Notes: generated from the sequence alone by a model not told the origin. Positions 1-5,778 are shown, numbered from the stretch's first letter. The stretch: DNA of 6,638 nucleotides from CAYHBS01 sp964360995 (GCA_964360995.1 CAYHYZ010000034.1:1-6638); one strand, 5' to 3'. Numbers and translations: made by a program.

Positions 1-1
1 T

Positions 2-667
2 ACGCTCACCGGTAAATGGAGTATGTATACGGTATACGGAGAGTCTGCGGCCGATACGGCGTGGCTTTTTGGCATTAATGCCAACACTGCGGATCGCACA
101 CGTTCCAGCATGCTGGAATGGGAGCGCTCCATCCGAAAAGATTTTTCACGTATCACGGGAATTTCAGAAGTTCCCCCCCCTATTTCAAATACGAAAACTG
201 TTCCAGGTATTTCTATTACGCGCTGGATCATCCTGGGTACTAAGGGGGATGACGTACAAACACTCCAAACATTTCTTAAAGACATCGGGAATCTTCCTGC
301 GACGTACACACCAAGCACTACCATGGACGCAACGGCCGTGGACGCACTAAAAAAATATCAGTGTGATAAAAAACTAGTGTGCGCGGGCACTGCAAATGAT
401 GGCTATGGAGCCACGGGACCAAAAACGCGCACTGCGCTGCTCGAAGCAGTCACTATCGTTGATGCTACTGCTAACACCAATACCGTTGGAGGATTTGCTC
501 CCGACACGCTGGAAAACGTGGACGTAAGAATTTTACGTGACTCCTCTTCGTCTCCCGGAGTATATGCATATGCAGTCTTCAATAATAATCTCCTCGTGAT
601 CACCACTTCTCCCGACGCGCTCCGCGTTATGCTGCAACTACTGCGTGTAAAGCGCATTGATCTCTAG
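2..667 (+). CDS. Probable envelope protein with peptidoglycan-binding-like module (5' partial)
   Basis: The frame is open from the left edge (first full codon at 2) to TAG at 665-667, giving 221 visible residues. An ATG at 23 exists, but starting there would cut into a conserved-looking segment, so the gene very probably begins upstream of the window. Three parts are visible. Nt 2-160 encode a segment with 'MLEWERSIRKDF'. About nt 239-442 encode a peptidoglycan-binding-1-like module ('GTKGDDVQTLQTFLKDIG' ... 'GPKTRTALLEA'). About nt 491-652 encode a final segment ('NVDVRILRD' ... 'NNLLVITTSPDALRVML'). The first and last parts resemble, from memory, the two halves of a patescibacterial membrane-anchored hypothetical family; I am only moderately sure of that. 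The peptidoglycan-binding fold generally binds cell-wall polymer, so a role outside the cytoplasm is inferred. The only two cysteines ('YQCDKKLVC') lie in the module and could pair. No terminator is seen after the stop. Coding status is near certain; function is open. Confidence 0.8.
   Translation, partial: TLTGKWSMYTVYGESAADTAWLFGINANTADRTRSSMLEWERSIRKDFSRITGISEVPPPISNTKTVPGISITRWIILGTKGDDVQTLQTFLKDIGNLPATYTPSTTMDATAVDALKKYQCDKKLVCAGTANDGYGATGPKTRTALLEAVTIVDATANTNTVGGFAPDTLENVDVRILRDSSSSPGVYAYAVFNNNLLVITTSPDALRVMLQLLRVKRIDL
69..118. repeat. Two perfect 16-bp palindromes, centres 34 bp apart
   Basis: TTGGCATTAATGCCAA at 69-84 and TTCCAGCATGCTGGAA at 103-118 are each perfect 16-bp inverted repeats, separated by 18 bp and both inside the first CDS. 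Both begin TT and end AA, but their cores differ. Each could act as a dyad protein site, or form a 6-bp stem with a 4-nt loop in RNA. No function is known to me; coincidence inside coding sequence remains possible. Confidence 0.5.
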
Positions 668-668
668 T

Positions 669-697
669 TTGTTTCCACAAGAATCGGCGGGTACAAT
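669..697 (+). promoter_or_regulatory. Candidate sigma70-type promoter for the DksA-like gene, leaderless type
   Basis: A -35-like TTGTTT (669-674), a 17-bp spacer and a -10-like TACAAT (692-697) fill the 36-bp gap between the first two genes. With standard spacing from the -10 box, transcription would begin at about 704, which is the A of the DksA-like ATG. The message would then have no 5' leader, in keeping with the missing Shine-Dalgarno sequence. This is motif matching only; the -35 match is moderate. Confidence 0.5.
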
Positions 698-702
698 ACC
701 CG
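688..702. promoter_or_regulatory. Inverted repeat centred on the -10 box, possible operator
   Basis: CGGGTA-CAA-TACCCG is a perfect 6-bp inverted repeat with a 3-nt centre. It covers the TACAAT -10 box and ends one base before the start codon at 704. A bound dimer here would block RNA polymerase, so autoregulation or another repressor is imaginable. The repeat is short and may be chance. Confidence 0.3.
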
Positions 703-703
703 T

Positions 704-1072
704 ATGGAAACGAATACATTTCTTGACCTACTCACACAGGAACGTACCGAAATCGAACGCACATTAAGCTCTGTGGGGCATAAAGAAAAAATTGGAAATA
801 CCACTATGTGGGAGCCATCATTCCCCGAGCTGAATACGCTGCGCTCAGAACAGAGCGAGATTGCGGATGAGTATGAAGAATTTGATAATCGTATTGGGGT
901 TGAAACGAAATTAGTATCACGCCTCAAGGAAATTGATAGTGCGCTCGCGCGCATCACCGCACACACATACGGCACGTGCACAGTGGGAGGAGAGCCCATT
1001 GCCGAGGATCGCCTCATGGCAAATCCCGCAGCTATCACCTGTATTACACACGCTCCCAAAAATACCGAATAA
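704..1072 (+). CDS. DksA/TraR-family zinc-finger-like transcription regulator
   Basis: 122 residues. DksA/TraR proteins bind RNA polymerase through the secondary channel, inserting a coiled coil, and change promoter output, often together with ppGpp. The sequence fits this fold: an N-terminal helix ('LLTQERTEIERTL'), a helical region with 'ADEYEEFDNR' (54-63) and 'LKEIDSALARI' (74-84), then the C-terminal finger 'YGTCTVGGEPIAEDRL' ... 'ITCITHA'. In the classical finger four cysteines bind zinc. Here the second is Gly (C92-x2-G95) and the fourth is His (C113-x2-H116), leaving at most C, C and H as ligands. I associate this reduced form with patescibacterial members. The ATG at 704 is the only sensible start, since 'METNTFLDLLTQER' is a normal family N-terminus. 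No Shine-Dalgarno sequence precedes it. It appears transcribed on its own, from the promoter at 669-697 to the terminator at 1058-1087. Which subfamily (DksA, TraR or another) cannot be decided, so no symbol is given. Confidence 0.85.
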   Translation: METNTFLDLLTQERTEIERTLSSVGHKEKIGNTTMWEPSFPELNTLRSEQSEIADEYEEFDNRIGVETKLVSRLKEIDSALARITAHTYGTCTVGGEPIAEDRLMANPAAITCITHAPKNTE

Positions 1073-1087
1073 TTCCGGTATTTTTTT
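1058..1087 (+). terminator. Intrinsic terminator overlapping the DksA-like stop codon
   Basis: AAAAATACCG (1058-1067) pairs with CGGTATTTTT (1076-1085) to give a 10-bp stem with an 8-nt loop, and the right arm runs into seven T residues (1081-1087). The left arm lies in the last codons of the DksA-like gene and the loop contains its TAA. Only three GC pairs support the stem, so efficiency may be modest. The left A-run would also give a U-tract on the minus strand, so the element could work in both directions. The T-run ends exactly before the comM ATG at 1088. Confidence 0.7.
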
Positions 1088-2629
1088 ATGGCATATCGCA
1101 TTTCGAGCGCACAAACTACCGGCCTTATCGGTCAGCCGGTAGACGTTGAAGTGGATCTTGCTCCGGGACTATTTCGTTTTTCTATCGTGGGACTGCCCGA
1201 TAAAGCAGTGGAGGAATCTCGCGATCGCGTGGGGGCTGCCATTGCACACAGTAAACTTGTCCCGCCACATAAAAAACATTCACGCGTGACCATCAACCTC
1301 GCTCCTGCAGATATCAAAAAAGAGGGGCCGATGTTTGATGTCCCTATTGCGCTTGCGTATTTGCTCGCTTCGAAACAAGTGCGATTTGATCCTGCGCGTA
1401 GATGGTTTGTAGGGGAGCTCGCGCTCGATGGTTCGGTGCGCCCCGGGAAAGGAATGATCGTGCTTGCTCAAGCAGCGAAACGCGCGGGCATTACAGAGCT
1501 CTACGTACCAATTGGAAATAGCGTTGAAGCTGCAATGATTCCTGGTATTGCGGTGTTTGGATTTCATACGCTCGGTGAGCTCATCGATCACTTAGACGGA
1601 AGGAGATTGCTTGCCGCAACTCCAAGCGTTCCATTTTCTGCGGATTCCTCTGCGCCTTCCGTAGATTTTGGAGATATCAAAGGACAGCTTTCTGCAAGGC
1701 GTGCGGCAGAAATTGCGGCGGCGGGAAGACATCACCTCGCGCTCTCTGGCCCACCCGGAACAGGAAAAACGATGATTGCGCGCGCGATTAGTGGCATTAT
1801 GCCGCCTCTCACATTTGCAGAAGCGCTTGAGGTCACTGCTATTCATAGCGTGGCGGGAAGTGCGCGGGAGCACATTGCGACCGACGGGATATTACGATCG
1901 CGCCCATTTCGCAGCCCACACCACACCACGTCACATGCCGCGATTGTTGGTGGGGGAGCGACACCAAAACCCGGAGAGCTCACGCTCGCACATCACGGCA
2001 TATTGTTTCTCGATGAATTTCCTGAATTTAGCACCACCGCAATTGAGGCGCTACGCGAACCACTCGAAGAGCGCATGGTAACTGTTGCGCGCGTTAAGGC
2101 GACGAACACATTCCCCGCACATATTTTGCTCGTGGCGGCAATGAACCTCTGCCCATGCGGGCGCACTGGTTCACATGAGGTATGCACGTGCGCTCCACGG
2201 GATCTGATGAGATACGCACGGAAAGTATCGGGTCCAATAGTAGATCGTATTGATCTTTGGGCGGATGTTCCCCGCGTGGACGCCGCAAGTGCGTCTGCGT
2301 TACCTCGCGGAGAATCATCGCATGTGATACGCGAGCGCGTATCTCGCGGGGCGCGCATACAGCGCGATCGTTACGCGGACACACCATATACATGGAATAG
2401 TGAGCTGCCTGCAGCAAAACTTGATGCATTTTTACAGCTGAGCGATGAGGCGTCGCGCACGCTCGCCATTGCGGCCTCTCGTCTCCATATGTCACTACGC
2501 GTATATCACCGCGTTAAAAAAATATCGAGAACCATTGCGGATCTCGATGCCTCGCCGACCATTGAGTCAGCGCACATACTTGAAGCGCTCCAGTTTCGTC
2601 CGAAAGCGGGCGAACATGTTTCGTATTAA
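1088..2629 (+). CDS. comM: ComM/YifB family Mg-chelatase-like AAA+ ATPase
   Basis: 513 residues, the normal family length. ComM is a hexameric AAA+ helicase that promotes branch migration when incoming single-stranded DNA recombines with the chromosome during natural transformation. Domains in order: an N-terminal Lon-protease/S5-like ChlI domain (about 1-170, with 'FSIVGLPDKAVEESRDRV' at 31-48); the AAA+ core with Walker A GPPGTGKT (221-228), 'RSPHHTTSHAAIVGGG' (275-290), Walker B ILFLDE (305-310) and 'SGPIVDRIDL' (381-390); and a C-terminal domain with 'RVYHRVKKISRTIADL' (471-486). Two cysteine pairs (C355/C357 and C366/C368) form the family's likely metal-binding insert. All ATPase motifs look intact. 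The ATG at 1088 matches the usual N-terminus ('YRISSAQTTGLIG'), yet it follows a T-run with no Shine-Dalgarno sequence. Its promoter is unclear: read-through from the upstream gene, or a weak TTACAC/AATAAT pair (1044-1049, 1068-1073). The 3' end overlaps the convergent peptidase gene by 4 bp. Confidence 0.95.
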   Translation: MAYRISSAQTTGLIGQPVDVEVDLAPGLFRFSIVGLPDKAVEESRDRVGAAIAHSKLVPPHKKHSRVTINLAPADIKKEGPMFDVPIALAYLLASKQVRFDPARRWFVGELALDGSVRPGKGMIVLAQAAKRAGITELYVPIGNSVEAAMIPGIAVFGFHTLGELIDHLDGRRLLAATPSVPFSADSSAPSVDFGDIKGQLSARRAAEIAAAGRHHLALSGPPGTGKTMIARAISGIMPPLTFAEALEVTAIHSVAGSAREHIATDGILRSRPFRSPHHTTSHAAIVGGGATPKPGELTLAHHGILFLDEFPEFSTTAIEALREPLEERMVTVARVKATNTFPAHILLVAAMNLCPCGRTGSHEVCTCAPRDLMRYARKVSGPIVDRIDLWADVPRVDAASASALPRGESSHVIRERVSRGARIQRDRYADTPYTWNSELPAAKLDAFLQLSDEASRTLAIAASRLHMSLRVYHRVKKISRTIADLDASPTIESAHILEALQFRPKAGEHVSY

Positions 2630-3660
2630 AACGGATTGGCGGCTCCTCGAATTTCGAAGTGCACGTGACATCCTGTAGATTTCCCAGTGGTGCCAAGGTC
2701 TCCAATATATTGTCCTTTTTCAACAACGCTTCCTTGCGTCACCATCACTGCACTCATGTGACCATAGACGGTTTGCGTACCATTGGAATGTTTGATCGCA
2801 ACATATTTTCCATATCCTCCATTCCAACCCGAACTGCGCGAAATAATGACCGCGCCACCCGCAGATGCGTAGAGTGGTGTTCCACATGGAGCGGCAATAT
2901 CGACAGCATTATATCCATGAAGTCCTTGCGTTCTCTTGCCCCCCGTAAGTGGTCGTCCGAAGTACCCGGGGGCGCTCGGCGCTCCTGCACCACGGACATT
3001 TGGGCGCTTCGCAACCGATGACGGCGCCTGTACCATATCAACGTTTGGAATAATGAGATCGGTGCCAATCGCAATTTTTTCCCCAGAGGCGAGTTCGTTA
3101 AAAATACGAATTTCCTCTACGTCTCCTTTGTATTTTTTTGCAATAGATTCAATAGTGTCTCCTTTTGCAACGGTGTGTTTTACTCCCGAAACAGGGAGAA
3201 TCACGAGCACGTCGCCCGGCTTAATCAGCTCTGGCCGAGAAATATTGTTTGCCCAATAAATTGTACCTACGCTAATACCAAATGTTTTCGCAATCACCGA
3301 CAGATTGTCTCCCTCGCGAACCGTGTAGGTCGTAATGATTGAAAGCCTTGTTTCTTCCGCATCAGAAATCGTACCAAGCGGACCAATCGAAGGGATCATC
3401 GCATTTTCCTCTGTATATGCAACAATAGGACCTCCCGTTGCCGCTTTAGGATTTGCATTGCGAACGGGTTCAAGAAATGGCTTAGTGATAATAGGTTCTT
3501 GGCTACCCGCAAACGAAGATGCATCCACCGTTTGTGCGGAGGATCCAAAAAAGGACCGGAAGAATTCCCCAATAGAAAAGGCGCGCGCCAAAGAAGGGAC
3601 TAGTACAATTCCTAGCATGATGGTAAGCACTGAAACCCGCACCCGACCCGCGGTATGCAT
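2626..3660 (-). CDS. Secreted LysM-LysM-M23 peptidoglycan endopeptidase
   Basis: 344 residues. M23 (LytM-type) metallopeptidases cut peptide cross-links in peptidoglycan, and LysM modules hold the enzyme on the glycan strands. Order: signal peptide 1-27 (Arg-rich start, hydrophobic 'VLTIMLGIVLVPSL', AXA-type site 'ARA'); a low-complexity linker to about 108; LysM 1 at 111-157 ('YTVREGDNLSVIAKTFGIS'); LysM 2 at 161-206 ('HTVAKGDTIESIAKKYKG'); the M23 domain from about 232 to the end. Expected zinc ligands are present: H248 and D254 in 'LHGYNAVDI' and H334 in 'CHVHFE', with H301 and H332 as likely catalytic histidines, so it should be active, unlike degenerate EnvC/NlpD activators. C258 and C331 are the only cysteines and flank the active site. 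The ATG at 3660 gives a good signal peptide, and no other usual start codon occurs in frame before the upstream stop at 3748-3750. A TATAAA box on the minus strand (3692-3697) lies about 32 bp upstream. It acts outside the cytoplasmic membrane, in cell-wall growth or separation, or conceivably on host walls (inference). Confidence 0.93.
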   Translation of the reverse strand: MHTAGRVRVSVLTIMLGIVLVPSLARAFSIGEFFRSFFGSSAQTVDASSFAGSQEPIITKPFLEPVRNANPKAATGGPIVAYTEENAMIPSIGPLGTISDAEETRLSIITTYTVREGDNLSVIAKTFGISVGTIYWANNISRPELIKPGDVLVILPVSGVKHTVAKGDTIESIAKKYKGDVEEIRIFNELASGEKIAIGTDLIIPNVDMVQAPSSVAKRPNVRGAGAPSAPGYFGRPLTGGKRTQGLHGYNAVDIAAPCGTPLYASAGGAVIISRSSGWNGGYGKYVAIKHSNGTQTVYGHMSAVMVTQGSVVEKGQYIGDLGTTGKSTGCHVHFEIRGAANPF

Positions 3661-3691
3661 CCGGAGTCCAATATCGAGTTGTCGCTGTGTA

Positions 3692-3697
3692 TTTATA
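3692..3697 (-). promoter_or_regulatory. Candidate -10 box for the M23 peptidase gene
   Basis: On the minus strand the sequence reads TATAAA, about 32 bp before the ATG at 3660, giving a predicted leader of about 25 nt. The best upstream hexamer is TTGCAC with a long 19-bp spacer, so the -35 is weak. The leader has no convincing Shine-Dalgarno sequence. Confidence 0.35.
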
Positions 3698-3748
3698 CTT
3701 CGTTGTGTTACGCGCGGTGCAAAAAAATCATCCTTGCAGTGTATGCGC

Positions 3749-3754
3749 TATAAT
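3749..3754 (+). promoter_or_regulatory. Consensus -10 box (TATAAT) upstream of uvrD
   Basis: A perfect TATAAT preceded by 'TATGCGC', with no good -35 hexamer at 16-18 bp. Transcription would start near 3761 and leave a leader of about 100 nt before the uvrD ATG. That leader shows no strong hairpin or ribosome binding site by eye. Confidence 0.4.
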
Positions 3755-3845
3755 GAGTGGCACTAGCCAGACGTACCCATTAGCGTACCAGAAAGACTCC
3801 CCTTTTTCAACCGTTTTTAGAGCCGTCGGATGGACAAATAATCGT

Positions 3846-3854
3846 TGCTACATA
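3846..3854 (+). promoter_or_regulatory. Extended -10 element TGC-TACATA directly before uvrD
   Basis: TG at 3846-3847 plus TACATA at 3849-3854 forms an extended -10 pattern that would start transcription at about 3861, one base before the uvrD ATG at 3862. No -35 is evident, as is common for extended -10 promoters. This mirrors the leaderless arrangement at the DksA-like gene and competes with the TATAAT at 3749 as the true promoter. Confidence 0.3.
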
Positions 3855-3861
3855 AGACAAA

Positions 3862-5778
3862 ATGGACATTTTCCACGGGTTAAATCCAGAGCAAAAACGT
3901 GCGGTACTTTTGACCGAAGGACCGGTTCTTGTGCTTGCCGGAGCTGGATCGGGGAAAACCCGCGTGATTGCACATCGCATCGCACATATTGTGCAAAACG
4001 GCACCCCTCCGGATCGTATTTTGGCCGTCACATTTACCAATAAAGCTGCGGGAGAGATGCGAGAGAGCATCCAGCATTTACTAGGAGGGGTAGACACCGG
4101 TGGCGGTATGCCGTTTATTGGCACCTTCCACGCGCTCGGTATTCATATTCTTCGCACGCACGGAAGTCGCATCGGTGTAAAAGAACGATTCTCCATCGCA
4201 GACCAAGAAGATTCACTCAAGCTTATTAAAGTAATAATGGCGGAACGCCAGCTTGACCCTGATCTCTATGATCCTCAGCGGTTTCGCAACATCATTTCTG
4301 GGCTGAAAAATGAAATGACCCCCGCGTCGCAGTTGGGTGTGGCGGGATTTTCCAGTCCATATGAAGAGCAGGTAGCAGGCGTATACATTGCGTATGAGGC
4401 GGCGCTCCATAAAATGCAAAATTGCGATTTTGATGATCTCCTCATCAAGCCCGTACAACTCATACGAGATTACGAAGACGTGCGAGCGTACTGGCAGGAT
4501 CGCTGGACTCACATTCATATCGATGAGTATCAAGATACCAATGTTGCGCAGTATCAGCTCTCGCTACTACTTTCCGGAAAGCACCGCAACATTTGTGTGG
4601 TGGGAGATATTGATCAGGCAATTTATTCATGGCGCGGAGCAGACTGGAGAAATATTTTAAACTTCGAGCGAGACTTCGAGGGAACAACGGTCATTATGCT
4701 GGAACAAAATTATCGTTCTACCAAAGTCATCCTCGAGGCGGCGAGAAGCGTCATCTCTAAAAACTCTGAGCGAAAACCCATCGCACTTCGCACCGATAAC
4801 GCAGAAGGGGAGAAGGTGCGCATTAAAATTTTAGAAGATGAGCGTAAGGAAGCCACAATGGTGGTGAGCGACATCGAGGATGCGGTGCGCTCAGGGTACA
4901 AGCACTCCGACATCGCAATCCTCTTTCGTACGAATGCGCAGTCTCGTGCAATCGAAGAGGCGCTGATGAAGCGTGCGGTACCGTATCGATTAGTATCAGG
5001 TGTGCGTTTTTATGACCGCAAAGAAATTAAAGATATTCTTGCATACCTCAAGCGCGCACGAAATCCTGAAGATGGAGTTTCGGAGCGCCGGGTCATAAAT
5101 ATGCCTCCGCGGGGAATCGGAAAAGTGTTGTTATATAAGCATACTGCCGGTGTGCCGTTATCAGCGACCGAACAAAAAAAGATAGGGGAATTCGCCACCA
5201 TCATTCGGGAAATTACGGAGCGCACCCAGACCACCAGTCTCCCTGATCTCATTACATTTGTTATGCAACGCGCAGGATTTGTTGAATATTTTTCTAAAGA
5301 TCCTGAAGGAAAAGAACGGATTGCAAACATGCGTGAATTGGTGAGTGTTGCCGTAAAACATCGCGCCACTCCAACCGTAGAAATCATTGATCAATTTCTT
5401 GCGGAAGTTGAGCTGATGAGCGATCAGGACCTCGTAGACACTACCGTGGACGCGGTACATTTACTCACCGCACATGCCGCAAAAGGACTCGAGTTTAAGG
5501 TGGTCATTGTCACAGGACTTGAAGAGGGACTCTTCCCACACACCCTCGCGCAAGAAGAGGGGATGATTGAAGAAGAGCGAAGACTGTTTTACGTTGCGGT
5601 GACGCGCGCACGCGAACGAATTATTTTAACGCTCACCACGCGTCGCATGATGAATGGAGAGATTGCATTTAATGATCCTTCGCGCTTTATTGGAGAAATC
5701 CCCGAACACCTCACCGACATCATCATTCCGGAATATCCGTCCAAATCATATGAAGAAGAAGCGGTCTCATACAACTAG
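3862..5778 (+). CDS. uvrD: UvrD/PcrA/Rep-type superfamily 1A DNA helicase
   Basis: 638 residues. These ATP-driven 3'-5' helicases unwind DNA in nucleotide excision and mismatch repair and clear RecA filaments or stalled complexes. All motifs are present: Q-motif 'LNPEQKRAVL' (7-16), Walker A GAGSGKT (27-33), Ia 'TFTNKAAGEM' (57-66), Ib 'GTFHALGIHILR' (87-98), II DEYQD (221-225), III 'GDIDQAIYSWRGA' (248-260), IV NYRS (283-286), 'PPRGIG' at the start of domain 2B (415-420), V 'TAHAAKGLEF' (536-545) and VI 'YVAVTRARER' (577-586). Only about 52 residues follow motif VI, against more than 100 in typical PcrA/UvrD, so the flexible C-terminal tail that carries RNA-polymerase contacts in PcrA appears to be missing. 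UvrD, PcrA and Rep are hard to separate from sequence alone; the symbol is a best guess. The ATG at 3862 gives the expected distance to the Q-motif. The last 29 bp overlap rsmA, so the two are probably co-transcribed. Confidence 0.94.
   Translation: MDIFHGLNPEQKRAVLLTEGPVLVLAGAGSGKTRVIAHRIAHIVQNGTPPDRILAVTFTNKAAGEMRESIQHLLGGVDTGGGMPFIGTFHALGIHILRTHGSRIGVKERFSIADQEDSLKLIKVIMAERQLDPDLYDPQRFRNIISGLKNEMTPASQLGVAGFSSPYEEQVAGVYIAYEAALHKMQNCDFDDLLIKPVQLIRDYEDVRAYWQDRWTHIHIDEYQDTNVAQYQLSLLLSGKHRNICVVGDIDQAIYSWRGADWRNILNFERDFEGTTVIMLEQNYRSTKVILEAARSVISKNSERKPIALRTDNAEGEKVRIKILEDERKEATMVVSDIEDAVRSGYKHSDIAILFRTNAQSRAIEEALMKRAVPYRLVSGVRFYDRKEIKDILAYLKRARNPEDGVSERRVINMPPRGIGKVLLYKHTAGVPLSATEQKKIGEFATIIREITERTQTTSLPDLITFVMQRAGFVEYFSKDPEGKERIANMRELVSVAVKHRATPTVEIIDQFLAEVELMSDQDLVDTTVDAVHLLTAHAAKGLEFKVVIVTGLEEGLFPHTLAQEEGMIEEERRLFYVAVTRARERIILTLTTRRMMNGEIAFNDPSRFIGEIPEHLTDIIIPEYPSKSYEEEAVSYN

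Larger units (their letters stand above)
3661..3861. promoter_or_regulatory. Divergent control region between the M23 peptidase and uvrD
   Basis: This 201-bp gap is the largest in the window and separates two divergently read genes. It holds a TATAAA -10-like box on the minus strand, a consensus TATAAT and an extended -10 on the plus strand, and a direct repeat CGTACC at 3772-3777 and 3784-3789 (12 bp apart). The reading frame that starts at ATG 3753 and runs through here into uvrD is out of frame with the helicase and has no recognisable product. I see no small gene or terminator. Confidence 0.5.

Noticed and set aside
25..37. GTATAC repeated twice near the left edge (25-30 and 32-37)
   Set aside because: It simply encodes Tyr-Thr-Val-Tyr in the first CDS and is too short to stand out.
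664..1101. Long minus-strand open frame antisense to the whole DksA-like gene (145 codons)
   Set aside because: Its translation shows no recognisable domain, and it mirrors a well-supported plus-strand gene, promoter and terminator. It is a shadow of the coding strand.
1776..1787. Alternating GC run in comM, Z-DNA-like
   Set aside because: It is short, encodes Ala-Arg-Ala just after Walker A, and fits the GCG/CGC codon preference seen throughout the window.
3335..3766. Plus-strand open frame opposite the M23 peptidase N-terminal region
   Set aside because: The minus strand encodes a clear signal peptide and LysM modules. The plus-strand frame is their complement, with no signal of its own.
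3687..4043. Plus-strand open frame with an ATG at 3753 just after TATAAT, running into uvrD
   Set aside because: It overlaps the strongly supported helicase gene out of frame, its translation is rich in Cys and Arg with no recognisable fold, and its start overlaps the -10 box.
4662..4681. Direct repeat ACTTCGAG inside uvrD
   Set aside because: It arises from the similar codons of 'NFERDFEG' and has no structural meaning that I can see.
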